This document shows, piece by piece, positions 7,859 to 15,376 of a DNA stretch of 64,000 nucleotides. Source of the stretch: Owenweeksia sp964619125 (GTDB lineage Bacteria > Bacteroidota > Bacteroidia > Flavobacteriales > Schleiferiaceae); NCBI GenBank assembly GCA_964619125.1, contig CAZUCA010000007.1:1-64000 (forward strand), given 5' to 3'. Position 1 is the first letter of the stretch, and each line of letters opens with the position of its first letter. The notes beneath the pieces were generated by a model that saw only the letters and a program-made list of their open reading frames with translations, did not search any database and had not been told where the DNA came from. The translations under genes and the position numbers were made by a program.

Positions 7859-8785
7859 ATGAAGAGTTTGCGGACCCGCATCATTGTAAACCCCATCAGT
7901 GGCACCAACAGCAAGACCAATATCCGCGCCCTGTTGCAAAAGCATCTTTCGGCCAGCTTATACGACTATGAAATAAGCTACACCAAGGGCCCCACCCATG
8001 CTACCGAGCTCGCTGCCGAAGCGGTGGAAAAAAATTTTGAGGTGGTGATGGCAGTGGGCGGTGATGGTACCGTAAACGAGGTGGCCACCGGCCTGGTCCA
8101 TAGCGATACGGCGTTGGGGATAATACCTTCGGGCTCTGGCAATGGGCTGGGGCGGCACCTCAAAATCCCCTCCACCCCTCTGCCGGCCATGAAAGCGCTT
8201 AACACGGCACAGCCGGTTGCGATTGATGTGTGCTCTGTCAACGATCACCCCTTTTTTAATGTGGCCGGGGTAGGATATGATGCCCAGGTAGCGCATGACT
8301 TTGCTGCCAGTGGGTCGCGTGGACTGGCCACCTACACCCAGATTGTGATGGGCAGCTGGTTTAGCTACCGGGCCCGCGATTACCGGTTGAGCCTCAATGG
8401 CGAAGTTCTGGATCGCCAGGCCCTGATGATCACCGTGGCCAATGGCAGCCAGTTTGGCAACAATGCCTATATCGCTCCTGACGCCCGCCTCAATGACGGG
8501 GAAATGGACATAACGATAATGTCAAAATTTCCGGCAATGGCCGTACCTTTGATGGCATTACAGCTCTTCAGCAAGGAGATTTCGCACTCACGCTACACCG
8601 AATTACTCAAAGCCAGTGAGTTGGTAATCACACAGGCTGATCAAAAAATTCACTTAGACGGGGAGCCTTACGAACTGGAGTCACCTCTCCACTTCAAAGT
8701 GCTGCCCGGCGCATTAAATATATTAGTACCAAAAGCTTTTTTAGATGAGCACCCCACAGAATATTCCGTCCGTCGATCTGGCTGA
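7859..8785 (+). CDS. Diacylglycerol kinase family lipid kinase (YegS/DgkB-like)
   Basis: The 308-residue protein has the DAGK catalytic domain: NPISG at 11-15, GGDGT at 67-71 for ATP binding and SGSGNGLGR at 91-99. A beta-rich C-terminal domain follows. The family phosphorylates diacylglycerol or sphingoid lipids in phospholipid turnover. The conserved part ends near LNILVP. The last 15 or so residues lie over the start of the next gene (41-base overlap) and are probably not conserved. The gene is divergent from the E1 gene. Confidence 0.88.
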   Translation: MKSLRTRIIVNPISGTNSKTNIRALLQKHLSASLYDYEISYTKGPTHATELAAEAVEKNFEVVMAVGGDGTVNEVATGLVHSDTALGIIPSGSGNGLGRHLKIPSTPLPAMKALNTAQPVAIDVCSVNDHPFFNVAGVGYDAQVAHDFAASGSRGLATYTQIVMGSWFSYRARDYRLSLNGEVLDRQALMITVANGSQFGNNAYIAPDARLNDGEMDITIMSKFPAMAVPLMALQLFSKEISHSRYTELLKASELVITQADQKIHLDGEPYELESPLHFKVLPGALNILVPKAFLDEHPTEYSVRRSG

Positions 8786-9701
8786 CTTTTTATCCGGCGA
8801 CCCTCAGCGCAAAAATGACTTTGTCCAGAAACTCGGTCATGCCTACGAGAACATTGGTTTTGTAGCCGTGCGCAACCATGGTCTGAGCGATGAGCTTTCA
8901 GCGAAGCTTTACGAACAAGTGAAGGCATTTTTTGAATTGGATGAAGCCACCAAAAAGAAATACGAAATTGAAGGACTGGCCGGCCAGCGTGGTTACACCA
9001 GTTTCGGTAAAGAACATGCTAAGGGCCGCAATACCGGTGATCTTAAGGAGTTCTGGCATTTTGGCCAGTATGTGGAAGACAATGATCCCATCGCCAAGGA
9101 ATACCCCGATAACGTGAAGGTTGAAGAGCTTCCCGAATTTAACAAAACCGGTAAACAGGTATATCAAACCCTGGAAAATACCGGACGCAATATGCTGCGC
9201 GCCATCGCCCTTTACCTGGGATTAGATGAAATGTACTTTGACGACAAAATCCACAATGGCAACAGCATTCTGCGCCCCATCCACTACCCGCCAATTACCG
9301 AGGCACCCGACGATGCCGTGCGGGCCGCCGAACATGAAGACATCAACCTTATCACCCTTTTGATGGGGGCCAGCGCTGAAGGTCTGCAAGTACTCAACAA
9401 ACAGGGCGATTGGGTCGGGGTTACTGCCCTGCCCGAGCAAATTATCGTCAACGTTGGCGACATGCTGCAGCGCCATACCAATAATAAGCTGCGCAGTACT
9501 ACTCACCGCGTGGTCAATCCCCCCAAAGAAAAGTGGGGCCAATCACGCTACAGCATTCCCTTTTTCCTGCATCCGCGTTCAGAAATGCCGCTTGACTGCC
9601 TGCCAGAGTGCATTGACACAAACAACCCTAAGCAGTATGATGACATTACTGCCGGTGGATACCTCGATGAACGCCTGGCAGAAATCGGCCTGAAGAAGTA
9701 G
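8745..9701 (+). CDS. 2-oxoglutarate/Fe(II)-dependent dioxygenase, isopenicillin N synthase family
   Basis: The 318-residue protein has an N-terminal DIOX_N-type domain with GFVAVRNHG near 38-46 and a jelly-roll core. The iron ligands are His197 and Asp199 in HEDINLI and His254 in STTHRVVNPP. Arg268 and Ser270 (RYS) are the 2-oxoglutarate or substrate carboxylate contacts. The family oxidises small molecules and the substrate here is unknown. The start overlaps the lipid kinase gene by 41 bases, so the two are probably translated from one message. A dispersed palindromic repeat begins about 12 bases after the stop codon. Confidence 0.85.
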   Translation: MSTPQNIPSVDLADFLSGDPQRKNDFVQKLGHAYENIGFVAVRNHGLSDELSAKLYEQVKAFFELDEATKKKYEIEGLAGQRGYTSFGKEHAKGRNTGDLKEFWHFGQYVEDNDPIAKEYPDNVKVEELPEFNKTGKQVYQTLENTGRNMLRAIALYLGLDEMYFDDKIHNGNSILRPIHYPPITEAPDDAVRAAEHEDINLITLLMGASAEGLQVLNKQGDWVGVTALPEQIIVNVGDMLQRHTNNKLRSTTHRVVNPPKEKWGQSRYSIPFFLHPRSEMPLDCLPECIDTNNPKQYDDITAGGYLDERLAEIGLKK

Positions 9702-9713
9702 TTAGTAGTAAAG

Positions 9714-9764
9714 TTTTAAGCCTGCCCCACTAATTGGCCTCAGGCATTCAGGCGGGGTTTTAAG
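9714..9764 (+). repeat. Dispersed palindromic repeat, copy A
   Basis: The left arm TTTTAAGCCTGCCC and the right arm TTCAGGCGGGGTT flank a variable core. The same arms occur at 28076-28124 in reverse. Both copies follow a stop codon by about a dozen bases, in the same orientation as the gene. The copy may serve as a terminator or message-stabilising hairpin. Confidence 0.65.
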
Positions 9765-9859
9765 GTACTTAAAGTAACTTCAGCCGATGCCGTCAGCTTT
9801 TTGAGAAATGTTAGAAAGCGATTAATTCAGTCTACCATCAAGATCAAATAAGTAATAGC

Positions 9860-10213
9860 ATGAGCAAAGGAAAGAAAATAAACAGCCTCTCCGATCTGGG
9901 GGGCTTCGTGTACAGTACCAACAGTGAATTTGAACCCGGGGAGGATGAACAGCAGGAAGCGCTGGCCCCCGGCGACCAGCAACTCGAAGCCCATCTCGAA
10001 CGCAAGGGACGGGGTGGTAAAGCAGCCATAATCATTAAGGGTTTTGAAGGCCCTGAAGAGGATCTTAAAGACCTGGGTAAGGCCCTGAAGGCTCATTGTG
10101 CCACAGGTGGCAGCGTAAAGGACGGTGAGATAATTATCCAGGGCACTATGCGCGACAAAGCGATGGATTTTCTCAAAAAGAAAGGCTACCAAGTAAAACG
10201 GGTGGGCGGTTAG
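9860..10213 (+). CDS. SUI1-type translation initiation factor (eIF1/YciH-like)
   Basis: The 117-residue protein has an acidic, poorly conserved N-terminus (1-50) and a SUI1 domain (about 52-115) with KGRGGKAAIIIKGFEG and a C-terminal GYQVKRVGG. Bacterial SUI1 proteins resemble eukaryotic eIF1 and act on start-codon fidelity in vitro, but their role in bacteria is not settled. Length and domain order match the YciH group. It is convergent with bshA, sharing 4 bases at the stop codons. Confidence 0.9.
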   Translation: MSKGKKINSLSDLGGFVYSTNSEFEPGEDEQQEALAPGDQQLEAHLERKGRGGKAAIIIKGFEGPEEDLKDLGKALKAHCATGGSVKDGEIIIQGTMRDKAMDFLKKKGYQVKRVGG

Positions 10214-11328
10214 TTCTTAATAGCCCGTTCGTATAACTGCAGGTATTTAGGCCCGATAATATCGAGTGAAAAGCGCTCGGCCTGGGCCCGTGCCGCTTTG
10301 CTGAATTTCCGGTGGCGTTCATTGTCTTCGAGCAGGTAAATGCTCTTTTCTGCCATCTTTTTTACGTCGCCCACGGCAGCGGTAAAGCCGGTAACACCAT
10401 CCTCATTTACTTCCGGTAATCCACCTGTATTGCTCGATACCACCGGTACCCCGGCAGCCATGGCTTCGAGCGCCGACAAGCCGAAGCTTTCCTTTTCGCT
10501 GGGCAGCAAAAAGAGATCACTCATACAAAGCACCCGCTCCACCTCTGAGGTTTTTCCCAGGAATTTCACTTTGTCAATAATGCCCAGGCTGGTTGCCTGC
10601 TGGCGCGCCACTTCCTTTTCGGGGCCCTCGCCAATCATCAATAACATGGCATCTACCTTATCTACGATGCCGGCAAACACTTCCACCACATCGCTTATAC
10701 GTTTTACCGGCCTGAAATTGGAGATATGAGTAACTATCTTCTCCCCGTGGCGGGCAAAGTTCTGTTTGCAATCCCGCTCGGCGTTGTAAAGACTCAGATC
10801 CACAAAGTTGTGAATCACCTCTATTTCGCGGTTTATTTTAAATATCGACAGTGTGTCTTCGCGCAGGCTTTCAGAAACGGAGGTTACCACATCCGAATTG
10901 TTGATGCTGAAGGTAACGGCTTCGCGATAACTGGGATTTTTCCCCACCAGGGTAATATCGGTACCGTGCAGGGTGGTGATTACCGGAATGTCAATGTACT
11001 TCTGATGTAGAATCTGCTTGGCCATATAGGCCGCATAGGCATGAGGAATGGCGTAATGCACATGCAATACATCGAGGCCGTATTTAAGGGCCACGTTCAC
11101 CATTTTACTGCTTAGCGCCAATTCATAAGGCTGGTATTGAAACAGCGGGTAATCCTCTACGTTTACCTCGTGGTAATAGATATTCTCCTCAAGGATATCG
11201 AGACGTACCGGTTGATTATAGGTAATAAAATGAACCTTGTGACCGGTCTTCGCCAGATACATACCCAATTCGGTGGCCAGCACACCGCTACCACCATAGG
11301 TGGGGTAGCAAACTATTCCAATATTCAA
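10210..11328 (-). CDS. bshA: N-acetyl-alpha-D-glucosaminyl L-malate synthase
   Basis: The 372-residue GT4-family glycosyltransferase carries out the first step of bacillithiol synthesis, joining GlcNAc from UDP-GlcNAc to L-malate. The typical start GIVCYPTYGGSGVLATELG, HVHYAIPHAYAAY near 95-107, the EVIHNFVD segment and the C-terminal EKESFGLSALEAMAAG nucleotide-sugar site are all visible. The start codon is TTG at 11328, with no in-frame ATG before the conserved N-terminus. It follows the YwqK-like gene by 12 bases, so it probably belongs to that transcript. bshB and bshC are not in the window. Confidence 0.93.
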   Translation of the reverse strand: MNIGIVCYPTYGGSGVLATELGMYLAKTGHKVHFITYNQPVRLDILEENIYYHEVNVEDYPLFQYQPYELALSSKMVNVALKYGLDVLHVHYAIPHAYAAYMAKQILHQKYIDIPVITTLHGTDITLVGKNPSYREAVTFSINNSDVVTSVSESLREDTLSIFKINREIEVIHNFVDLSLYNAERDCKQNFARHGEKIVTHISNFRPVKRISDVVEVFAGIVDKVDAMLLMIGEGPEKEVARQQATSLGIIDKVKFLGKTSEVERVLCMSDLFLLPSEKESFGLSALEAMAAGVPVVSSNTGGLPEVNEDGVTGFTAAVGDVKKMAEKSIYLLEDNERHRKFSKAARAQAERFSLDIIGPKYLQLYERAIKN

Positions 11329-11340
11329 GAGATTGTTGCT

Positions 11341-12000
11341 TTAGTTTTCCTGGTTCTTGTCGAACTTCATGGTTTTCTCCTTCTTACCTTCCTCATCGTA
11401 GTAGTACCATTTGCCTACTTTAACACCATTGGAGTACTCTCCCTCAACCTTAATCGTACCGTCTTCGTAAAATTCCTTGAACTCACCATCACGGGCATTC
11501 TGGTTGTAGTTAAACATCATCTTAATACTGCCACTGCGGTAATAAGTGCGGGCAGGGCCATCCAGTTCCCCCTTGTCATAGGTATACTCAGTTACCAGAT
11601 TGCCGCTTTGGAAGTACCAGGCTGAACGCCCATGCTTAACATCATCTACATATTCTCCTTCCTGCTGAAGGTTACCATTTTCGTAATACTTGCGTAAAAC
11701 CCCATTGATTTTACCGTTTACATAGTCAGCTTCTTCACTCTTTTTACCAAAAGCATGATAGCTCCTGATGGTTCCATGAAGAATGCCATTTTTAAAATGC
11801 TCCTCTTTTACGATATAACCATCGTTGGAAAAAATCAGGCTGATACCGTTTTTTTCACCGTCTTTATATTCTACCAGGGTTTTGAGATCACCATCCTCAA
11901 ATCGTTCTTCCACCAGGCTGTCGGCGGGGGCAACAGTTTGCTGGGCCAGGGCGCTAAGGCCTGAAGCCAATAATAGTGCGGTTAGAGTCTTCGCTTTCAT
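11341..12000 (-). CDS. YwqK-family (MORN-variant) repeat protein, secreted
   Basis: The 219-residue protein has a signal peptide (hydrophobic 5-19, ending near AQQ) and about seven tandem units of the form EYxNGxxxGxxxxYYxNG, the MORN-variant repeat. Databases often call such proteins YwqK-family antitoxins, but nothing here supports a toxin-antitoxin role. The export signal argues for an envelope protein with a repeat scaffold. Its start lies inside the end of the upstream GH3-fusion gene (47-base overlap), and bshA follows after 12 bases. Confidence 0.75.
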   Translation of the reverse strand: MKAKTLTALLLASGLSALAQQTVAPADSLVEERFEDGDLKTLVEYKDGEKNGISLIFSNDGYIVKEEHFKNGILHGTIRSYHAFGKKSEEADYVNGKINGVLRKYYENGNLQQEGEYVDDVKHGRSAWYFQSGNLVTEYTYDKGELDGPARTYYRSGSIKMMFNYNQNARDGEFKEFYEDGTIKVEGEYSNGVKVGKWYYYDEEGKKEKTMKFDKNQEN

Positions 12001-14911
12001 CTTTAATCGAGTTGTAAATTACCTTTTGGATTCTTGTCCGGGTGGACAATGTTAAGAGTTTTCGATTAGATGCATCAGGATGAACGCGATTGGAAAGAAA
12101 GATATATACAATTTCCTCGGCCGGATCAGCCCAGGCAATGGTACCGGTAAAGCCGGTATGACCGAAACTCAGGGGCGACACACAGCCACAGGTTGGACCG
12201 GGACCCTCCAGCTGCGGTTTGTCAAAACCAATACCACGACGGTTATCGTCGTCGCAAAACTGGCATCGGGTAAATTCCTTCAGGGTAATTGAGTCCAGAT
12301 ATCGTACCCCACCATAACTTCCCCCATTGAGGTACATCTGCATAAGCTTGGCCAGGTCATTGGCACTGCTAAACAACCCCGCGTGTCCGGCTACTCCACC
12401 CAGCATGGCGGCACCCTGATCGTGCACATAGCCGCGCAGCGCCTGCTTGCGAAAGGCCTGATCATCTTCGGTAGGTACGATGCGGCGCTGGTTAAACTTA
12501 AGCAGGGGCTGATAAGTAAGAGTATAGGCACCCAGGGAACTGTAGAGCCACTCGTCAACTACCTCATTGATGTCTTTACCCATCAACTCTTCAATCAGGT
12601 CCATAAAGATGTAGTACCCCAGGTCACTATAGCGGTACTCTTTCTCCTTCAGCAAATCGCTGGCATAAATGGTTTTAACGATAGTGTCTTTTACAAAGCG
12701 GGTACTGAACAGGTGGTCCGCTACCACATTGGGGTGATCAAAATCACGCGCCTCGGCGTAATAGCCGGGCAGGTACATTCCATCCTGCAGGGTTTCGAGG
12801 TAAAAAGGTATCCAGGGCTGAAGCCGGGCCTGGTGGGCCAGAATATCGCGGATCACCAGGTCTTCCTTGTTGGTACCTTTTAGCTCCGGCAGATATTCAC
12901 CGAGGGTAGCATCGAGCTCCAGTTTATTTTCTTCCACCAGTTTCATAAGGATAGGCAGGGTTGCTGCCACCTTGGTGATGGAGGCCAAATCATAGAGATC
13001 ATCGTCTCGCACTGCCTGCGATTTATCATAGGTATGGTGGCCATAGGCGCGGTCAAAAATCACCTTGCCCCGGCGGGCAATAATTATCTGACAGCCCGGA
13101 GTTGCCTTTTCATTAATGGCTTCCCGCACCAACAAATCTATTTTATCGAGCTCGGCAGCATCGAGGTCTACTTCTGCCGGCAGGCCATAACCGAGGCGAT
13201 TGAGCGACTCGGTCTGCAAACCAAAGCCCTCCTGAAAAACCGGTCCGGCTGAAACCGGCAATCGTCCTTTTGCCCCGATGGCACCAAATATCACCTGGGC
13301 GGCAATACTCTCGGCATCGCTGTGGTTTTGATAAGCCATAAGCAGACCATCGGCCTGCTCGGCCTCCGAAAAATTGCGCAGTGAATAGGGATTTCCGAAA
13401 ACCGAAATGATAGTTTTGTTTTGCAGGGTGAGCCGGCGAACAAAGCGCTGAATGTCGGCCGGAATTTTATAGGACTTCCAGGGGCTGGCATTGGAAGTAT
13501 AAATCCCCATTATCACCAGGTCATAGCCTGCCAGCTGGTTTAGCAGTTCATTAGTACTTACCCCATCTACAAAATTAAAGGAGTGTACATCGGCGTATTT
13601 CTTCAACACATTGGTAAAGGTGTAGCCGGGATCGGTACCTGCATTTACCACGGCAATCTTTTTACCCTTTAACTCCTTTACCGGGATCACTTTTTCTTTG
13701 TTGAGCAGCACCGTAATAGCCTGCTCATAAATGCGGCGGTTTACCACCAGCGAAGAGGGAGGTAATAAATCATCCTCAATGCTCCCGGGCTCAACGTGTT
13801 TTTTCTGCTCAAGACCCAGCCAGCTCTTGGCAAGTAAAACCTTGTGCACCCGGCGGTCTATTTCCTCCTCGCTGATCTTTCCCTCTTTGATGGCCTGCTT
13901 TATCCGCTCTTTAGCCACAGGAACATCCTGGGCAAATAGCAAAACATCATTGCCGGCAAGCAAAGCCAGGGCATCCACCTCACCGGGTGAAAAACGACTG
14001 GCCACTCCCTGCATATTGAGGGCGTCAGTAAAGGCCAGGCCATCAAAGTGCAGGCTGTCCTGCAGGTATTCCTTTACAATTTTATGGGAAAGCGATGAAG
14101 GCATGCCAGAGGCATCCATAGCGGGAACATTGAGGTGGGCCACCATCACTGAAGCGAGGCCATTATCGATCAGGTGCTGGTAGGGATAAAGTTCAGTGCT
14201 GCGCAGGCGCTCCATAGGGTGCCCTACCGTAGGCAGGGTTTTATGGGAATCACTGTCAGTATCGCCGTGGCCGGGAAAGTGCTTGGCGCTAGCCATTATC
14301 CGCTGATCCTGCATACCCTGCATATAGGCCTGGGCCAGGCGGGTTACATTTTCGCGATCCTCACCAAAAGAACGGGCATTGATAATGGGGTTATCGGGAT
14401 TGGTATTGAGGTCAACCACCGGTCCGAAGTTGATATGAACTCCAAGGCGCTTACAATGACGGGCAATTTCGCGTCCCATCGCATACGCCAGGCCACTGTC
14501 GCGGGTGGCACCTACGGTAAGCGGCCAGGGAAACTTGAAGGTGCTGTCGAGGCGCATGGCCAGGCCCCATTCGGCATCCATGCCTATCATCAGAGGGATA
14601 CTGGCGTTTTGCTGGTAAAGATTAGTAAGTTGGGCCTGCCGCTGCGGACCACCCTGAAAAAATATCAGGCCCCCGATATGTTCATCCTTCACCAGTTTAA
14701 GGATCTCCTTACGGTGGGCCTCACCCTTATTGGAATAGGCGGCCACCATAAAAAGCTGGCCCAGCTTTTCATCCAGATCCATGTCCGACAACTTGCTGTT
14801 AGCCCACCCGGCATTTCCCTGATAGATTATTGAATTATGTTCCTGAGCTGATAGTGCTCTGATTCCTATAAAAACTGTGGCAACCCACAGGAGTAAAATC
14901 CTTTGCAGCAT
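11954..14911 (-). CDS. GH3 beta-N-acetylglucosaminidase (NagZ-like) fused to a class C beta-lactamase/serine hydrolase
   Basis: The protein has 985 residues from the ATG at 14911, chosen because a signal peptide (LLLWVATVFIGIRALSAQ) starts there. The first half is a family 3 glycoside hydrolase with the NagZ loop KHFPGHGDTDSDSH at 210-223 and nucleophile Asp296 in FTDALNM. A C-terminal GH3 domain follows. The second half (about 580-985) is a penicillin-binding-like serine hydrolase with SITK at 644-647 (Ser644, Lys647), a YSD element and GHTGFTGT. The fusion is expected to cut or edit peptidoglycan fragments in the periplasm. A one-mismatch promoter (TACCTTCG, 14934-14941) precedes it. Confidence 0.88.
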   Translation of the reverse strand: MLQRILLLWVATVFIGIRALSAQEHNSIIYQGNAGWANSKLSDMDLDEKLGQLFMVAAYSNKGEAHRKEILKLVKDEHIGGLIFFQGGPQRQAQLTNLYQQNASIPLMIGMDAEWGLAMRLDSTFKFPWPLTVGATRDSGLAYAMGREIARHCKRLGVHINFGPVVDLNTNPDNPIINARSFGEDRENVTRLAQAYMQGMQDQRIMASAKHFPGHGDTDSDSHKTLPTVGHPMERLRSTELYPYQHLIDNGLASVMVAHLNVPAMDASGMPSSLSHKIVKEYLQDSLHFDGLAFTDALNMQGVASRFSPGEVDALALLAGNDVLLFAQDVPVAKERIKQAIKEGKISEEEIDRRVHKVLLAKSWLGLEQKKHVEPGSIEDDLLPPSSLVVNRRIYEQAITVLLNKEKVIPVKELKGKKIAVVNAGTDPGYTFTNVLKKYADVHSFNFVDGVSTNELLNQLAGYDLVIMGIYTSNASPWKSYKIPADIQRFVRRLTLQNKTIISVFGNPYSLRNFSEAEQADGLLMAYQNHSDAESIAAQVIFGAIGAKGRLPVSAGPVFQEGFGLQTESLNRLGYGLPAEVDLDAAELDKIDLLVREAINEKATPGCQIIIARRGKVIFDRAYGHHTYDKSQAVRDDDLYDLASITKVAATLPILMKLVEENKLELDATLGEYLPELKGTNKEDLVIRDILAHQARLQPWIPFYLETLQDGMYLPGYYAEARDFDHPNVVADHLFSTRFVKDTIVKTIYASDLLKEKEYRYSDLGYYIFMDLIEELMGKDINEVVDEWLYSSLGAYTLTYQPLLKFNQRRIVPTEDDQAFRKQALRGYVHDQGAAMLGGVAGHAGLFSSANDLAKLMQMYLNGGSYGGVRYLDSITLKEFTRCQFCDDDNRRGIGFDKPQLEGPGPTCGCVSPLSFGHTGFTGTIAWADPAEEIVYIFLSNRVHPDASNRKLLTLSTRTRIQKVIYNSIKDESEDSNRTIIGFRP

Positions 14912-14933
14912 GTTCAATTCTCGCGATTTGGAG

Positions 14934-14941
14934 CGAAGGTA
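14934..14941 (-). promoter_or_regulatory. -7-like box for the GH3 fusion gene
   Basis: On the minus strand this is TACCTTCG, one base off TAnnTTTG, 22 bases upstream of the ATG at 14911. Confidence 0.35.
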
Positions 14942-15049
14942 AAGAGTTAATTCTGACACATCTGAATGTAAACAAGAAATATTCCACATTATTTCGTTGA
15001 TAGCGAGGGGCGACATAATTTCTGCTGCCTTTAGGCGTATTATTATTGA

Positions 15050-15057
15050 TAACTTTG
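15050..15057 (+). promoter_or_regulatory. -7 promoter box TAnnTTTG for the mutL-rhomboid cluster
   Basis: TAACTTTG followed by C is a full consensus match. It lies 14 bases before the ATG at 15072 and is the only clear promoter found before the tightly packed genes to 19942. Confidence 0.6.
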
Positions 15058-15071
15058 CAAAAAATGACGCC

Positions 15072-15371
15072 ATGGAAGCACCAAAACTCCCTTCCATCTT
15101 TAAACAGAACAGTCCCCGGGCCTTCGGGTTTAAGCCCCGCTATTACGATGCCCGCAAGGAACGTCTGGAGGAGATGAAGAAAAAATACGCCGATGCAGGC
15201 GATAGTGCAGGCCAGCAGCGCAGCCGGGAAGCCCTGCGCAATGAGCTGCGCAAAGAGTGGAGCAGCCACCGTACCAAGGCCAATGCTTCTGCCAACATCA
15301 GCCTGATCGTTATTTTAGGACTGTTGTTTTTGATCGCCTATTACTTGCTCTCATACCTTAAATTACTCTAA
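15072..15371 (+). CDS. Small single-pass membrane protein upstream of mutL
   Basis: The 99-residue protein has a basic soluble N-terminus (FGFKPRYYDARKERLEEMKKKY, split as 18-26 and 27-39) and one membrane helix near 76-96. A protein of this plan often precedes mutL in Flavobacteriia, where some entries carry the misleading name riboflavin synthase subunit beta. Nothing here suggests riboflavin chemistry. The start at 15072 is preferred over an in-frame ATG at 14997, because the latter would sit upstream of the promoter box at 15050. mutL follows after 5 bases. Function unknown. Confidence 0.7.
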   Translation: MEAPKLPSIFKQNSPRAFGFKPRYYDARKERLEEMKKKYADAGDSAGQQRSREALRNELRKEWSSHRTKANASANISLIVILGLLFLIAYYLLSYLKLL

Positions 15372-15376
15372 ACTAA

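Noticed and set aside
11341..12000. Toxin-antitoxin role for the YwqK-like protein
   Set aside because: No toxin gene is adjacent, and the protein has an export signal. The antitoxin label comes from database naming.
14912..15097. N-terminal extension of the GH3 fusion by 62 residues
   Set aside because: It would bury a clear signal peptide and lies upstream of the promoter-like box at 14934-14941.
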